Source of the DNA: Nitrospina sp.
GTDB lineage: Bacteria; Nitrospinota; Nitrospinia; Nitrospinales; JACRGP01
Direction of reading: 5' to 3'
Length of the DNA: 64,000 bases
NCBI GenBank assembly: GCA_024648695.1
Contig: JACAVV010000006.1
Span: 1 to 64,000, forward strand
The notes beneath the pieces were generated by a model. That model made no database searches. It saw only the letters and a list, made by a program, of their open reading frames with translations, and was not told where the DNA came from. Shown here piece by piece: positions 25,568 to 34,464 of the stretch. Made by a program: the position numbers and the translations under genes. The number at the start of each line of letters is the position of its first letter. The stretch's first letter is position 1.

Positions 25568-26959
25568 ATGATAGCTTCTCATAAAATTCCCAACGGGGTC
25601 ATAATAGCCGGAACGCAAACTTCAATCGGCAAGTCATCGGTTTCCGTAGGGTTTATGAGAGCCCTCAAAAAAAGGGGCTTGCTTGTGAGCCCCTTTAAGG
25701 TTGGCCCGGATTACATTGATCCCGGACACCATTCGCGCGCCTGCGCCCGACCCAGCTATAATCTGGATTCCTGGATGTGTTCCAAAAAGTACGTTCGTGC
25801 CTTGTATGACGAGGTTTCTGCCCAGGGAAACATCTCCGTTGTAGAAGGCGTCATGGGATTGTTCGATGGCGCTTATTCCAACCGGGATACCGGTTCTACG
25901 GCAGAGATGGCCAAACTCCTGAACCTGCCCGTTATCCTGATAGTGGATGGATCAGGAATGGCCCGTTCATTTGCCGCTATCGTGAAAGGTTTCGAGGAAA
26001 TGGATACCCAAGTGAAAATTTTGGGAGTCATTGCCAACCGGGTTCGTTCTCCCGGTCACGCTCAGATTTTGAAGGAGGCATTAAAAAAATACACCTCTTG
26101 CAAGTTTCTAGGTAACCTGCCTCACCGTCCTGAACTGGAAATCCCCAGTAGGCACCTGGGCCTGCATATGGGTCATGAGCAAATGGATACCCTGTACGAC
26201 AAGTGGGCGGATCATATTGAGAATCATTTGGATGTGGCCTGGATATTAAAACAGTTTGGAGTTAAAGGAGGTAAGAAGGTATCTTCCGCTCAGAAAGAAC
26301 TGCCTGCACGATGGAAAGTATCCAAACCCTCGCCATTTAAAATCGCCATTGCCAGGGATGAAGCGTTCCAGTTTCTTTATCAGGACACATTAGATTTGAT
26401 CCGATACCTGGGTGGGACTATAGAGTTTTTTTCACCTGTCAAAAGTCTTAAACTGCCCGTTCAAATCAATGCGATATATTTTCCGGGAGGATATCCCGAA
26501 CAGTATGCAGGGAGGCTTTCAAAAAATAAAAAGCTGATTTCAGAAATTTCCGATTTTGCTTTGCAGGGAGGTCCTATTCTTGCCGAATGCGGGGGTTTGA
26601 TGTATTTAGGAAAGGAATTAATTGATGAAAATGGTAAGAGTCATCCCATGGTCGGTTTATTCGATTATAGCACTTCAATAGCAAACAAAAGCCTGACCTT
26701 GGGCTACCGTTCATTGCGAGGAAGTTTGAAAAGCAACAACAGTGCAGGTCTTTTAAAGGGGCACGAATTTCATTATTCTAGTTTTTTAAAGAATCCACAT
26801 AAACCTCAATGGACACATTTTCAAAAGAATAAAGGTAAAGATACCCGGGATGGTTATGTTTTCAAGAACTGTCATGCCTGGTACTCCCATATCTACTGGG
26901 GCACGGTGCCAAAGCTTTTTAAAAGTCTATTGGGTCTTAAAATTAATGAAAGCTGTTGA
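25568..26959 (+). CDS. cbiA: Cobyrinic acid a,c-diamide synthase
   Basis: This 463-residue two-domain amidase has an N-terminal ATP-binding domain (IIAGTQTSIGKSSVSVGFMRAL, then PFKVGPDYIDPGHHSRA and VVEGVMGLFDG) and a C-terminal glutamine amidotransferase. The latter has Cys341 in ILAECGGLMYLG after YFPGGYPEQYA, and a histidine in HEFHYS. It amidates the a and c side chains of cobyrinate using glutamine and ATP. It follows btuB by 21 bases. Its presence shows that the cell handles incomplete corrinoids, not just complete vitamin. Cobyric acid synthase is not in the window. It overlaps cbiZ by 14 bases. Confidence 0.94.
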   Translation: MIASHKIPNGVIIAGTQTSIGKSSVSVGFMRALKKRGLLVSPFKVGPDYIDPGHHSRACARPSYNLDSWMCSKKYVRALYDEVSAQGNISVVEGVMGLFDGAYSNRDTGSTAEMAKLLNLPVILIVDGSGMARSFAAIVKGFEEMDTQVKILGVIANRVRSPGHAQILKEALKKYTSCKFLGNLPHRPELEIPSRHLGLHMGHEQMDTLYDKWADHIENHLDVAWILKQFGVKGGKKVSSAQKELPARWKVSKPSPFKIAIARDEAFQFLYQDTLDLIRYLGGTIEFFSPVKSLKLPVQINAIYFPGGYPEQYAGRLSKNKKLISEISDFALQGGPILAECGGLMYLGKELIDENGKSHPMVGLFDYSTSIANKSLTLGYRSLRGSLKSNNSAGLLKGHEFHYSSFLKNPHKPQWTHFQKNKGKDTRDGYVFKNCHAWYSHIYWGTVPKLFKSLLGLKINESC

Positions 26960-27632
26960 TACCGATTACCCCCAAAAAGGTTTCCAATTGTATCTGGATA
27001 AATCCGCTCTGGTTTTAAGATTTGAGCAATTATGGAGTGTATTGAGTTGGGCTCCTTATAAAGGAGGCCTGGTACGATCCCAATGCATTTTTAACCATAA
27101 AAGAGAACACTTTGAAGATGAGGAATTGGAAACGATTTTTCAAAAAGAAATCCGCCGTTTGAAAATTCCCGATGATTCCGTGGGTCTTCTCACCGGGGCA
27201 GATATCGAAAAATATCAAAGCCGGTTGCTTGAAAAAAACGGTCTGTGGGTGTTCGCGATAGCTACAGCGGGACTGTCGAATGCAAGGTCCGTGGGAGATC
27301 GTGCCGATGTGGAAAGAGCGTCAAGTCAGGCCGGCACTATAAACCTTATTTTAATTTGCAATGCATTACCAAAGTTGGAAGGCCAACTGGAAGCCGTGCA
27401 TGTAGCCTCCATGGCCAAGACTAAAGCGATAATGGAAGCAGGAATTAAAAGTAAAAAATCCAATCAACCGGCCACGGGAACGGGAACCGATTGCATCGTA
27501 CTTGCCTCCAGTGGTGAAATTCATGAAAATTTTTGCGGGATGCATACCGTGATGGGAGAACTCATAGGGGAGGCAGTTCAGCAAGTGATACAGGCGGCGG
27601 TGGAAAAATCTTTGCAAGGATCGTCTTCATGA
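26946..27632 (+). CDS. cbiZ: Adenosylcobinamide amidohydrolase (corrinoid remodelling)
   Basis: The 228-residue form beginning MKAVDTDYPQ at 26946 is preferred to the longer frame from 26850, which would run far into cbiA. It has CbiZ features: SWAPYKGGLVRSQCIFNH, VGLLTGADI, IATAGLSNARSVGDRADVE and the C-terminal TGTGTDCIVLASS. CbiZ cleaves the aminopropanol linkage of adenosylcobinamide or unsuitable cobamides to give cobyric acid, letting the cell rebuild the nucleotide loop with its preferred base. It overlaps cbiA by 14 bases and cobT by 4 (ATGA), so all are co-translated. Confidence 0.92.
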   Translation: MKAVDTDYPQKGFQLYLDKSALVLRFEQLWSVLSWAPYKGGLVRSQCIFNHKREHFEDEELETIFQKEIRRLKIPDDSVGLLTGADIEKYQSRLLEKNGLWVFAIATAGLSNARSVGDRADVERASSQAGTINLILICNALPKLEGQLEAVHVASMAKTKAIMEAGIKSKKSNQPATGTGTDCIVLASSGEIHENFCGMHTVMGELIGEAVQQVIQAAVEKSLQGSSS

Positions 27633-28693
27633 ATTTGATGGAAACCATTCAATCCATTAAGGGAGTTGATCGAAATGACATTGATCGCGCTCAGGCCCAT
27701 TTGGATAATCTAACGAAACCACCGGGAAGCCTGGGTCGAATGGAAGAAATGGCCCGGCGTTATGTGGCCATTATGGGGAACCCGCCACCGTTACTCAAAA
27801 ATAAAACGGTTTTTGTGTTTGCGGCAGATCATGGAATCACCGAAGAGGGCGTCAGTGCTTACCCTTCAGATGTGACGGCTCAAATGGTTAAGAATTTTCT
27901 ATCAGAGGGTGCGGCGATTAATGTCCTCGCCAAACATGTCGGAGCCGAAGTGGTGGTGGTCGATATGGGTGTAAATCACAAATTTGAACCACATTCCTCC
28001 CTGATAAATAATAAAATAGCTTACGGAACAAATAATTTCCTTAATGGTCCAGCTATGACACGTCAGCAGGCTGAGGAATCCCTGGAAGCAGGAATTCAAT
28101 TGGCCAAGGAATGGGTTGAAAAAGGAGTACAATTATTGGCCCCAGGTGAAATGGGAATAGGTAACACCACGGCAAGTTCCGCACTGTTAAGCGTATTCGG
28201 AGAGTGCTCAGTCAAGGAAGTTACGGGAAAAGGCACTGGCATCAATGATGAAAAACTCAGTCAAAAGGTGCAACTGATAGAAAAGGCATTGGATTTTCAT
28301 CAACCAAACTCAAACGATCCCATAGAGGTACTTGCAAAAATTGGCGGGTTTGAAATTGGCGGTATGGCCGGATTGATTCTTGGTTCTGCTTTGCAAAAGG
28401 TTCCCGTGGTGATTGATGGATTAATATCCGGTGCCGCCGCAGTGCTTGCATTTCGGCTTAATCCTGATGTGAAGGATTATATATTTTTATCTCACCGCTC
28501 CCAGGAGCCTGGCCATAAAGTATGTTTTAACCTGTTAAACCAATCACCCATTTTGGATCTGGATTTACGGCTGGGCGAAGGAACCGGTGCTGTGTTGGCG
28601 ATGAATCTTATTGAGGCCGCCGTAAAAATCTATCTGGAAATGGCAACCTTTCAAGGAGCTGGTGTTTCCAGAGCGGAAGAAAATTCAGGCTAG
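27629..28693 (+). CDS. cobT: Nicotinate-nucleotide--dimethylbenzimidazole phosphoribosyltransferase
   Basis: This 354-residue enzyme starts at 27629, where the ATGA overlaps the cbiZ stop and AAGGA lies upstream. It makes alpha-ribazole phosphate from nicotinate mononucleotide and DMB. Motifs include LTKPPGSLGRMEEMARR, FAADHGITEEGVSAYPSDVTAQMV, APGEMGIGNTTASSALL, and the C-terminal LRLGEGTGA holding the catalytic glutamate. With BluB made upstream as part of CobP-BluB, the cell can make and activate its own DMB. It is the last gene of the second cobalamin block. Confidence 0.95.
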   Translation: MNLMETIQSIKGVDRNDIDRAQAHLDNLTKPPGSLGRMEEMARRYVAIMGNPPPLLKNKTVFVFAADHGITEEGVSAYPSDVTAQMVKNFLSEGAAINVLAKHVGAEVVVVDMGVNHKFEPHSSLINNKIAYGTNNFLNGPAMTRQQAEESLEAGIQLAKEWVEKGVQLLAPGEMGIGNTTASSALLSVFGECSVKEVTGKGTGINDEKLSQKVQLIEKALDFHQPNSNDPIEVLAKIGGFEIGGMAGLILGSALQKVPVVIDGLISGAAAVLAFRLNPDVKDYIFLSHRSQEPGHKVCFNLLNQSPILDLDLRLGEGTGAVLAMNLIEAAVKIYLEMATFQGAGVSRAEENSG

Positions 28694-28695
28694 GA

Positions 28696-28995
28696 TTACT
28701 TCGCCCTGTTCTTTTTCCAGGTGAGTTCGATTTCCCCTTTTCGAATGGTTAGTTGACACCCCAGGCGCATGCCATTTTCCAGGTCTTCCTTTAAAAGATA
28801 TTCTTTCTCTTCTTCCGTAACCTTGGAAAGATTTTCGTTGCCCTTCAACACGGTCAACTCGCAAACGCCGCAGGACCCTTCGGTACAACCGAAGCAAAGG
28901 GAAACGTCGGGAGACTCGTCACAAAAATCGATCAAACGCGTTCCGTCTTCACATTCCAGGTGCAGGTTGTCCGGTTTAAAAAAAATTTTCGCCAT
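28696..28995 (-). CDS. Plant-type 2Fe-2S ferredoxin
   Basis: This 99-residue protein starts at 28995 (AAGGAA eight bases upstream); the longer frame to 29028 adds an unlikely leader. Four cysteines bind a [2Fe-2S] cluster: Cys-x4-Cys-x2-Cys in GCTEGSCGVC and a distal Cys in RLGC. One extra Cys precedes the motif (LCFGC). It is an electron carrier, but the partner is not evident. It lies 75 bases downstream of the DnaJ-type gene on the same strand, so they may share a transcript, and it converges on cobT with only a 2-base gap. Confidence 0.9.
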   Translation of the reverse strand: MAKIFFKPDNLHLECEDGTRLIDFCDESPDVSLCFGCTEGSCGVCELTVLKGNENLSKVTEEEKEYLLKEDLENGMRLGCQLTIRKGEIELTWKKNRAK

Positions 28996-29070
28996 TCTAT
29001 TTCGTTCCTTAACAAAGGTGGATATCAAATTGGTTTTATTATGGATGCTTTTGCGGGGGTAGGAGATTCT

Positions 29071-29994
29071 TTATAATCCGGTTTCTTTGAGTTGTTTGAA
29101 AAGTTGTTCCTGTTCATCAGTCAATGCCTTGGGAATTTTTACAATAATCTGAACCAATTGATCCCCCTTATACATTCCACCGGCTTTAGGCACGCCTAAT
29201 TCCTTCAATCGAAGCTTGGCATTGTTTTGGGTCCCGGGAGGAACTTTAACCATGATTCTTCCATTGAGTGTAGGGACTTCAATAGAAGTCCCAAGAACGG
29301 CGTCCAGCAAGCCAATTTCCTGTGACACAATCAAATTATTTCCGTCACGCTTAAACGTTGAGTGCGGTTTAATCTTAATTTTTAAAAGCAAGTCGCCGGA
29401 ATTACTTCCCATATGGTTCTTGTAGCCTTTTCCTGCAAGACGTAACTTTTTTCCATCCTCAATTCCTGCCGGGATTTTGACCGTCGTTTCTTCAAGACTG
29501 TCACCACGGCGGATATTCAATTTTTTTTCGGTACCGAAACAAGCCTCCTCCAGTGTAATTGGAAACTCTTGCTCAATATTGGATCCCTTCATGGAAAAAG
29601 ACGAAGATCGAAATCCACCGCCCCCCTGAGGTCCACTTTGGCCAAAAGGGTTGTGTCCCCGAAAGAACTGCTCCATGTTTTTAAAGGGGTCTCCCCCGCC
29701 GGCATTGAAACCGAAATCACGAATGATATCGTTCATGTTGAAGTCCCGAAAGATGTCCTCCTGGGAAAAGCGTTGACGGAAACCCTGAGCACCGAACATA
29801 TCGTATTGCTGGCGTTTCTTTTTGTCGCTTAAAACCGCATAGGCTTCGTTAAGTTCCTTAAACTTCTCTTCCGCCTTGGCATCGCCCTTATTTCTGTCGG
29901 GATGGAATTCCATGGCCTTTTTACGGAACGCTTTTTTGATTTCCGCGTCGCTGGCTTTTTTGTCCACACCCAAAACTGCGTAATAATCTCTCAT
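29071..29994 (-). CDS. cbpA: CbpA-type DnaJ co-chaperone
   Basis: This 307-residue class II J-domain protein stimulates DnaK ATPase and delivers unfolded clients. The J domain is at residues 1-68, with the HPD tripeptide in [10 protein letters not shown] Gly/Phe-rich stretch (about 70-135) follows, then two beta-barrel substrate-binding domains. The cysteine-rich zinc domain of DnaJ proper is absent, hence CbpA rather than DnaJ. The C-terminal part has the usual [18 protein letters not shown] and [13 protein letters not shown]. No dnaK or grpE is nearby. Confidence 0.93.
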   Translation of the reverse strand: MRDYYAVLGVDKKASDAEIKKAFRKKAMEFHPDRNKGDAKAEEKFKELNEAYAVLSDKKKRQQYDMFGAQGFRQRFSQEDIFRDFNMNDIIRDFGFNAGGGDPFKNMEQFFRGHNPFGQSGPQGGGGFRSSSFSMKGSNIEQEFPITLEEACFGTEKKLNIRRGDSLEETTVKIPAGIEDGKKLRLAGKGYKNHMGSNSGDLLLKIKIKPHSTFKRDGNNLIVSQEIGLLDAVLGTSIEVPTLNGRIMVKVPPGTQNNAKLRLKELGVPKAGGMYKGDQLVQIIVKIPKALTDEQEQLFKQLKETGL

Positions 29995-30066
29995 ATATTG
30001 GTAACTTATTGATATTATTTAATTTTTCTTTTATTATGCTTCTACTTTTATTATAGATTATTGCAA

Positions 30067-30933
30067 ATGAAAACAATTATTTATTTTTTCATTGTATCTC
30101 ACATTTCACTTTTTATTAACGCATGTAGCAACCACATTGATATACCCGATAAAGATCCTGCCGCCATGCTCCATTGGCAACCTCCCAGTGAAGAAGATCT
30201 AAAACTACGCCGCCTGCGCCAAAAAGAAATTGATGAATTAAGAAAGGATATTGAATTCATCATGCTCATGATGGATGATTTCGGTGATCCCCTGGCAAAA
30301 CTGGAGCGATCCGTGCAATCTTTTGAGCCCAATTTAAAGAAAAAGGAAACGGAATCGCTTAAGAAATTGCAGTCTGCAGGAAAAAAGCTGGATCAACAAA
30401 AAGCGAAACTCGGCCAAATAAAAGGTTCAATAAAGAAGCTTGAATCGGATATCAACGCTAAACGAGGCAAAAAATATTATACCCACAATTCTTATAAAAC
30501 CTTTTCTTCTGCGGTCAAGCTATTCAGGAACGGAAAATATAACAAAAGTATAGAAAAGTTCAAACAATCTTTGCTACAGGCCCCCGGCAATAAACTGAAG
30601 GATAATATTTATTTCGGAATGGGCTCGGCCTATTTTAAACTAAACCGTCTCCAACAGGCCGAAAAGTTTTTAAACCGGGTCGTGGATGATTATCCTGAAA
30701 GTGATAAATGGTTCAGTTCCAGTTTATTACTGGCATGGGTTTATATAAATAATGCAGAAAGAAGTAAAGCTCTTTTTGTTCTGGATCGGGCGATGAAAAA
30801 GAATCCTCCGGAAAGGATGAAGCAATTGATGGAAAAACTATATAAAAATATTTCGGAGGATGATGGATTTATGATGACCAGTGAGAACAGAATTCCCTTA
30901 TACAGTAACACTTTGAGAGTATCCAATGGCTGA
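30067..30933 (+). CDS. Lipoprotein with coiled coil and TPR-like repeats (CpoB/YbgF-like layout)
   Basis: The ATG at 30067 gives a 288-residue protein with a lipobox LFINAC, so it should be a lipid-anchored envelope protein. The longer frame begins with TTG at 30061. A lysine-rich coiled coil spans about residues 95-145, and tetratricopeptide-type helices (about 155-260) include FRNGKYNKSIEKFKQSLLQAP and YFKLNRLQQAEKFLNRVVDDYP. The coiled coil plus TPR order recalls CpoB/YbgF, which links peptidoglycan synthesis with outer-membrane constriction, but no tol/pal genes are here. Its end overlaps the next gene by 8 bases. Confidence 0.78.
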   Translation: MKTIIYFFIVSHISLFINACSNHIDIPDKDPAAMLHWQPPSEEDLKLRRLRQKEIDELRKDIEFIMLMMDDFGDPLAKLERSVQSFEPNLKKKETESLKKLQSAGKKLDQQKAKLGQIKGSIKKLESDINAKRGKKYYTHNSYKTFSSAVKLFRNGKYNKSIEKFKQSLLQAPGNKLKDNIYFGMGSAYFKLNRLQQAEKFLNRVVDDYPESDKWFSSSLLLAWVYINNAERSKALFVLDRAMKKNPPERMKQLMEKLYKNISEDDGFMMTSENRIPLYSNTLRVSNG

Positions 30934-31582
30934 ACTTCTGCAACCGGCCCCCGAATTACAAGTGGAGCGCTGGGTACAGGGTCCAGCTTCCTCCATTATA
31001 GAGCAAAGGGGCAAGGTAATTTTAATTAAAGTCTTTCAGGTTAATTGCCCCGGCTGTTTTATTGGTGGGTTTCCGGAAGTCATTAAGGTGTTTGAAACTT
31101 TTTCGAACCAGGGCCTCATGGTTTGGGGCCTGGCAACGGCCTTCGAAGTGTTCCATCAAAACAACCTGGAAAATTTGGAGCTTCTGATAAACGAAGGGCG
31201 TGTGGCGGGGGACACGCTAAACGCTATGGGAGGACAGGGCCTCCTCACCGGGGATCGTCTGACCTACACCATTCCCTTTCCAGTTGCCTGGGATTCCATG
31301 GTGCGTGCGGATCCGGAAAACCTGGAAGCTCGATGTTTAAACATCATTCAAAGAGATATTCCAACATTCGACAGTTTGAACGAGAGCCAGAAAGCCAATA
31401 TCAAAAAACAAATCATGGATTACCTGAAGAAAAAACCATTTGACGCAGAGACCTTTGAAACTTATAAACTGCAAGGTACACCTTCCTGCATCCTCATAGA
31501 TAAAAAGGGAATTTTGCGGCATAAACTTTTTGGGTTTGGGGTGGGTTTGGAATCCCATGTTCAAGAACTAATAGAAGAATGA
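30926..31582 (+). CDS. Thioredoxin-fold (TlpA/redoxin-like) protein with CPGC motif
   Basis: This 218-residue protein has a thioredoxin-type redox centre CPGC in VFQVNCPGCFIGGFPEV and a cis-proline in LQGTPSCILIDKKG. A helical insertion separates the two, as in TlpA/peroxiredoxin-like proteins. There is no signal peptide, so it is probably cytoplasmic despite the TlpA resemblance and the overlapping lipoprotein gene. CPGC differs from the CGPC of thioredoxin. The substrate is unknown. It overlaps the lipoprotein gene by 8 bases and is followed 6 bases later by a methyltransferase gene. Confidence 0.8.
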   Translation: MAELLQPAPELQVERWVQGPASSIIEQRGKVILIKVFQVNCPGCFIGGFPEVIKVFETFSNQGLMVWGLATAFEVFHQNNLENLELLINEGRVAGDTLNAMGGQGLLTGDRLTYTIPFPVAWDSMVRADPENLEARCLNIIQRDIPTFDSLNESQKANIKKQIMDYLKKKPFDAETFETYKLQGTPSCILIDKKGILRHKLFGFGVGLESHVQELIEE

Positions 31583-31588
31583 AATTCT

Positions 31589-32575
31589 ATGTTGAGTTTT
31601 GAAGACATGGCAGAAAAGATCAATGCTCTGGAAGAAGCCAATATCCTTATCACCGCTTTACGGTTGGAGGTATTTTCTGTATTAGGCAAGGCCTCTTTAA
31701 GTGCTTCAGAAGTGGCGCGAAAGACCAGATCAAAAAAAGAAGGTATCGAGGTTTTACTGCTTGCCCTGGTAAGTATGGGCGCACTTCGGTGCAAAGAGGG
31801 CAAGTTTTCCAACACCCCGGTTACCTATAAAAACCTCTGTAAAGACAGTCCGCATTATAAACGTGGATTCGTTATGCTAAGGCAGGAAGATGGCGATGAG
31901 TGGAGTCAACTCTACCATACAATAAAAAATGGCCGTAATCTGGCGGATTATGAGGATGACGACGACCCGGAATTTCGCAGGGAATTCAGCTATGCCATGC
32001 ACGAACGCAGTTCACGGTTTTCCGGAAAAATTGCAGATATTGTCGCACGCAAACCTGTGGGATCTATTCTGGATTTGGGCGGGGGACCGGGTTCTTACAG
32101 CGCGGCCATCCTTAAAAAAGATAAAAATGCAAAAGGAACGGTCCTCGACCGATCATCAGCTTTGTCCGTCGCGCGGGAAATTGCCAAAAGTTTGAAACTG
32201 GCGAGACGCTTTAAATATATCGAGGGAGACATTTTCGAGACCCCGTTAAAATGCGAATACGACACGATTTATCTTTCCAATGTTTTGCATATATACAATC
32301 CAGGGGAAAATAAATCGCTATTCAAAAAAATATACAAAGCATTAAAGCCCGGCGGACGTTTTATCATTGTGGATTTATTTTTAAAAGAGAACCGTTATGA
32401 GCCTTATGACCCGGCTTTGTTTTCGATAACCATGCTGTTGTATACCGCCACAGGAAAAGTTTATACCTTTGCAGAAACCGAGAAACTGCTCAAACAGACA
32501 GGGTTCATCAATGCTCAATGGTTTCCACTGGGAGAAGGTTCGCAATTGGTGGAAGCCTGTAAAAGCCCAGAATAA
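31589..32575 (+). CDS. SAM-dependent O-methyltransferase-like protein with winged-helix dimerisation domain
   Basis: This 328-residue protein resembles family-2 methyltransferases. Residues about 10-85 form a winged-helix dimerisation region (ANILITALRLEVFSVLG...LSASEVARKTRSKKEGIEVLLLALVSMGAL). The Rossmann SAM site is SILDLGGGPGSY near residue 155. The LSNVLHIYNPGENKSLFKKIYKALKPGGRFIIVD region completes the fold. Relatives methylate small phenolics, carotenoids or quinone-like compounds. The substrate is unknown. It is third in the lipoprotein/redoxin operon and ends 3 bases before a convergent gene. Confidence 0.83.
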   Translation: MLSFEDMAEKINALEEANILITALRLEVFSVLGKASLSASEVARKTRSKKEGIEVLLLALVSMGALRCKEGKFSNTPVTYKNLCKDSPHYKRGFVMLRQEDGDEWSQLYHTIKNGRNLADYEDDDDPEFRREFSYAMHERSSRFSGKIADIVARKPVGSILDLGGGPGSYSAAILKKDKNAKGTVLDRSSALSVAREIAKSLKLARRFKYIEGDIFETPLKCEYDTIYLSNVLHIYNPGENKSLFKKIYKALKPGGRFIIVDLFLKENRYEPYDPALFSITMLLYTATGKVYTFAETEKLLKQTGFINAQWFPLGEGSQLVEACKSPE

Positions 32576-32578
32576 TTA

Positions 32579-34453
32579 CTAAATATTTTGCAATTGCTGG
32601 ATGGCTTTTAGTATTTGTTGGTGGATAAACTCGACGGAATTGATTAATACATCCAGAAAACAGGAATCTCTTTCAAACCTTTTCTTTATTAGTTCTTCGT
32701 CATCGGTATCATTTGCCATTTCTTGAAATTCTATAAAGCTCCGGTTCCAATCCAGAAATTCTGAATACGCATATCCCTGCAATAATTTCAGAGTCGCAGT
32801 ATCCTCCAGCAACTCGCGGTAGAACATATCCATTTCCTCTATAAATTTGCGAATTTCACATATATTTCCATTCGCATGCCCAACCTTCGATTTAAGGCCT
32901 TTCAAACGCTGAATCAAATCGGTTAACTTTTGGTTTTGATTTTCAAAATGGGGGACAGGGTCGATGGATTGGTTTGTCTTCCCCATTGCATTCATCAACT
33001 CTTTTTTAAATTCTCTTAAATCTTCCCGACATTTTTTTATCAATGTTTCCCTTAGGGAAAGGTGTTTCATCCCTTCAAGATGAAACCCTCCCTCCGTAGC
33101 ATTGATAAATTCAAGCTGGGAACGAGTTTTTTCCACAAAAAGGTTTTTGTAGGAATCCATAGCCCGTGTTGTAGAAACTTCTCCCCCAAAAAGATCGCGT
33201 GCAATGAAAACGGAATCTTTAAAGGTATTGAATTTTTCCTGAAAACATGTTTCCAGAGTGCTCCAGCGGGTGAATTTTTCTGGCAAGGGTTCTTCATAAT
33301 AGGACTTTGAACAATGCATTCGATATCCGTTGAACGCAAGGTCCTGGCCCACCAGTATTATGGGGTCACTTCCTAAAAACCGGGAAAATTGATAAGCCGT
33401 ATGCGCCACCGACTGCATTTTCCCCAGACTCCCTTTAGAACCCATAAAACTTGCCAGCCACTGGGATATATACAAGTTGGAATCTATCGAATTTCTCATT
33501 CCCGAATATTCCAATGGTATTTGCGAAAATATACAGGGGTCGAACACCAGTCGGGTGGAAGCAGATGACAAATCCATTCCATCAAAAGCCAGGTACATGG
33601 TTTCATCGGGATCAATGGCAAAAACGATATCGGGAATGATGCCGTTATTCATTAGGGGTTTGTAGGCGGTTGCTACAGATATAAGGAGTGCCTTATTTTG
33701 AAAATGTTTCAAAATGGAAATGTTTTTATCCAGTGAAGGACCCGCTGAAACTAGTATGACAGGTTGGTCAAGCCATCGGTCTTTCAGGTTATTGATGCCT
33801 GGGGAATCAACAATGGACGGGAGGTTATCAAAAAAATTGTGGTAAAACAGTTTGGCAAATCTGGTTTGCGTCTTTTGGTTGATACTCGCCTCTTGATACA
33901 GCTTTTGAATATTTATAGTTATGAGGTGATAATACTCGGGTTCCTCGTTCACGCATGGTTTAAAAGGAATGGGAGTCACTCCATACAAACTGAAATTGAA
34001 TTGTTCTTGTTCCAGCTTTGATTGAATTTCCCCAATTTCAATTCCCACCCAGAAATGGACATTAGAATGGGCAATCAAGGGACTAAAATCATGATGTTTT
34101 AGCGCTCTGTAAAATAGGTCGGGATCTTTTTCTATTATGATTAATTTAACCGGATTGGGAAACCGTCGAATTATCTCCAAAAGGTGATATCCCAGACCCA
34201 TTCCCAAAATAACAATAACCTGCTGTTTTTTTAGTCCGGAGGAATCAATTAACCGCTGAGCTTCTTTTTCGGGGTCATAGGGACTGTGAATGGATTTTTT
34301 CTGGCCCGATTCATTTTTTTTTTGAAGGGTAACGGTGCCTGATTTGGAAGGAAATTCTATATAATTGTCTGAAGGTGTCCAGTAGCGGATCAGATGCGCC
34401 AGTTTTGGGTCGGTTTTCGACAGAAGGGTCAGATTTTTAGAAAAGGTATCCAC
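32579..34453 (-). CDS. DUF115/MptE-like protein of the Maf (motility-associated factor) group
   Basis: This 624-residue protein has a DUF115 domain at about residues 210-400, with WLDQPVILVSAGPSLDKNISIL, TAYKPLMNNGIIPDIVFAIDPDE and ILVGQDLAFNGYRMHC. The N-terminal domain begins with a Rossmann-like VILGMGLGYHLLEIIRRFP. Maf proteins of this layout transfer nonulosonic acids (pseudaminic or legionaminic) to flagellin. Archaeal relatives are pterin diphosphokinases, so the call is structural. The C-terminal third is helical. No flagellar or nonulosonate genes are nearby. It lies 11 bases behind the hybrid sensor kinase gene. Confidence 0.85.
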   Translation of the reverse strand: MDTFSKNLTLLSKTDPKLAHLIRYWTPSDNYIEFPSKSGTVTLQKKNESGQKKSIHSPYDPEKEAQRLIDSSGLKKQQVIVILGMGLGYHLLEIIRRFPNPVKLIIIEKDPDLFYRALKHHDFSPLIAHSNVHFWVGIEIGEIQSKLEQEQFNFSLYGVTPIPFKPCVNEEPEYYHLITINIQKLYQEASINQKTQTRFAKLFYHNFFDNLPSIVDSPGINNLKDRWLDQPVILVSAGPSLDKNISILKHFQNKALLISVATAYKPLMNNGIIPDIVFAIDPDETMYLAFDGMDLSSASTRLVFDPCIFSQIPLEYSGMRNSIDSNLYISQWLASFMGSKGSLGKMQSVAHTAYQFSRFLGSDPIILVGQDLAFNGYRMHCSKSYYEEPLPEKFTRWSTLETCFQEKFNTFKDSVFIARDLFGGEVSTTRAMDSYKNLFVEKTRSQLEFINATEGGFHLEGMKHLSLRETLIKKCREDLREFKKELMNAMGKTNQSIDPVPHFENQNQKLTDLIQRLKGLKSKVGHANGNICEIRKFIEEMDMFYRELLEDTATLKLLQGYAYSEFLDWNRSFIEFQEMANDTDDEELIKKRFERDSCFLDVLINSVEFIHQQILKAIQQLQNI

Positions 34454-34464
34454 GGTCTGCCTGG

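Noticed and set aside
26850-26945. Upstream extension of cbiZ into cbiA
   Set aside because: The extended translation is cbiA coding sequence in another frame; CbiZ homology begins at the ATG at 26946.
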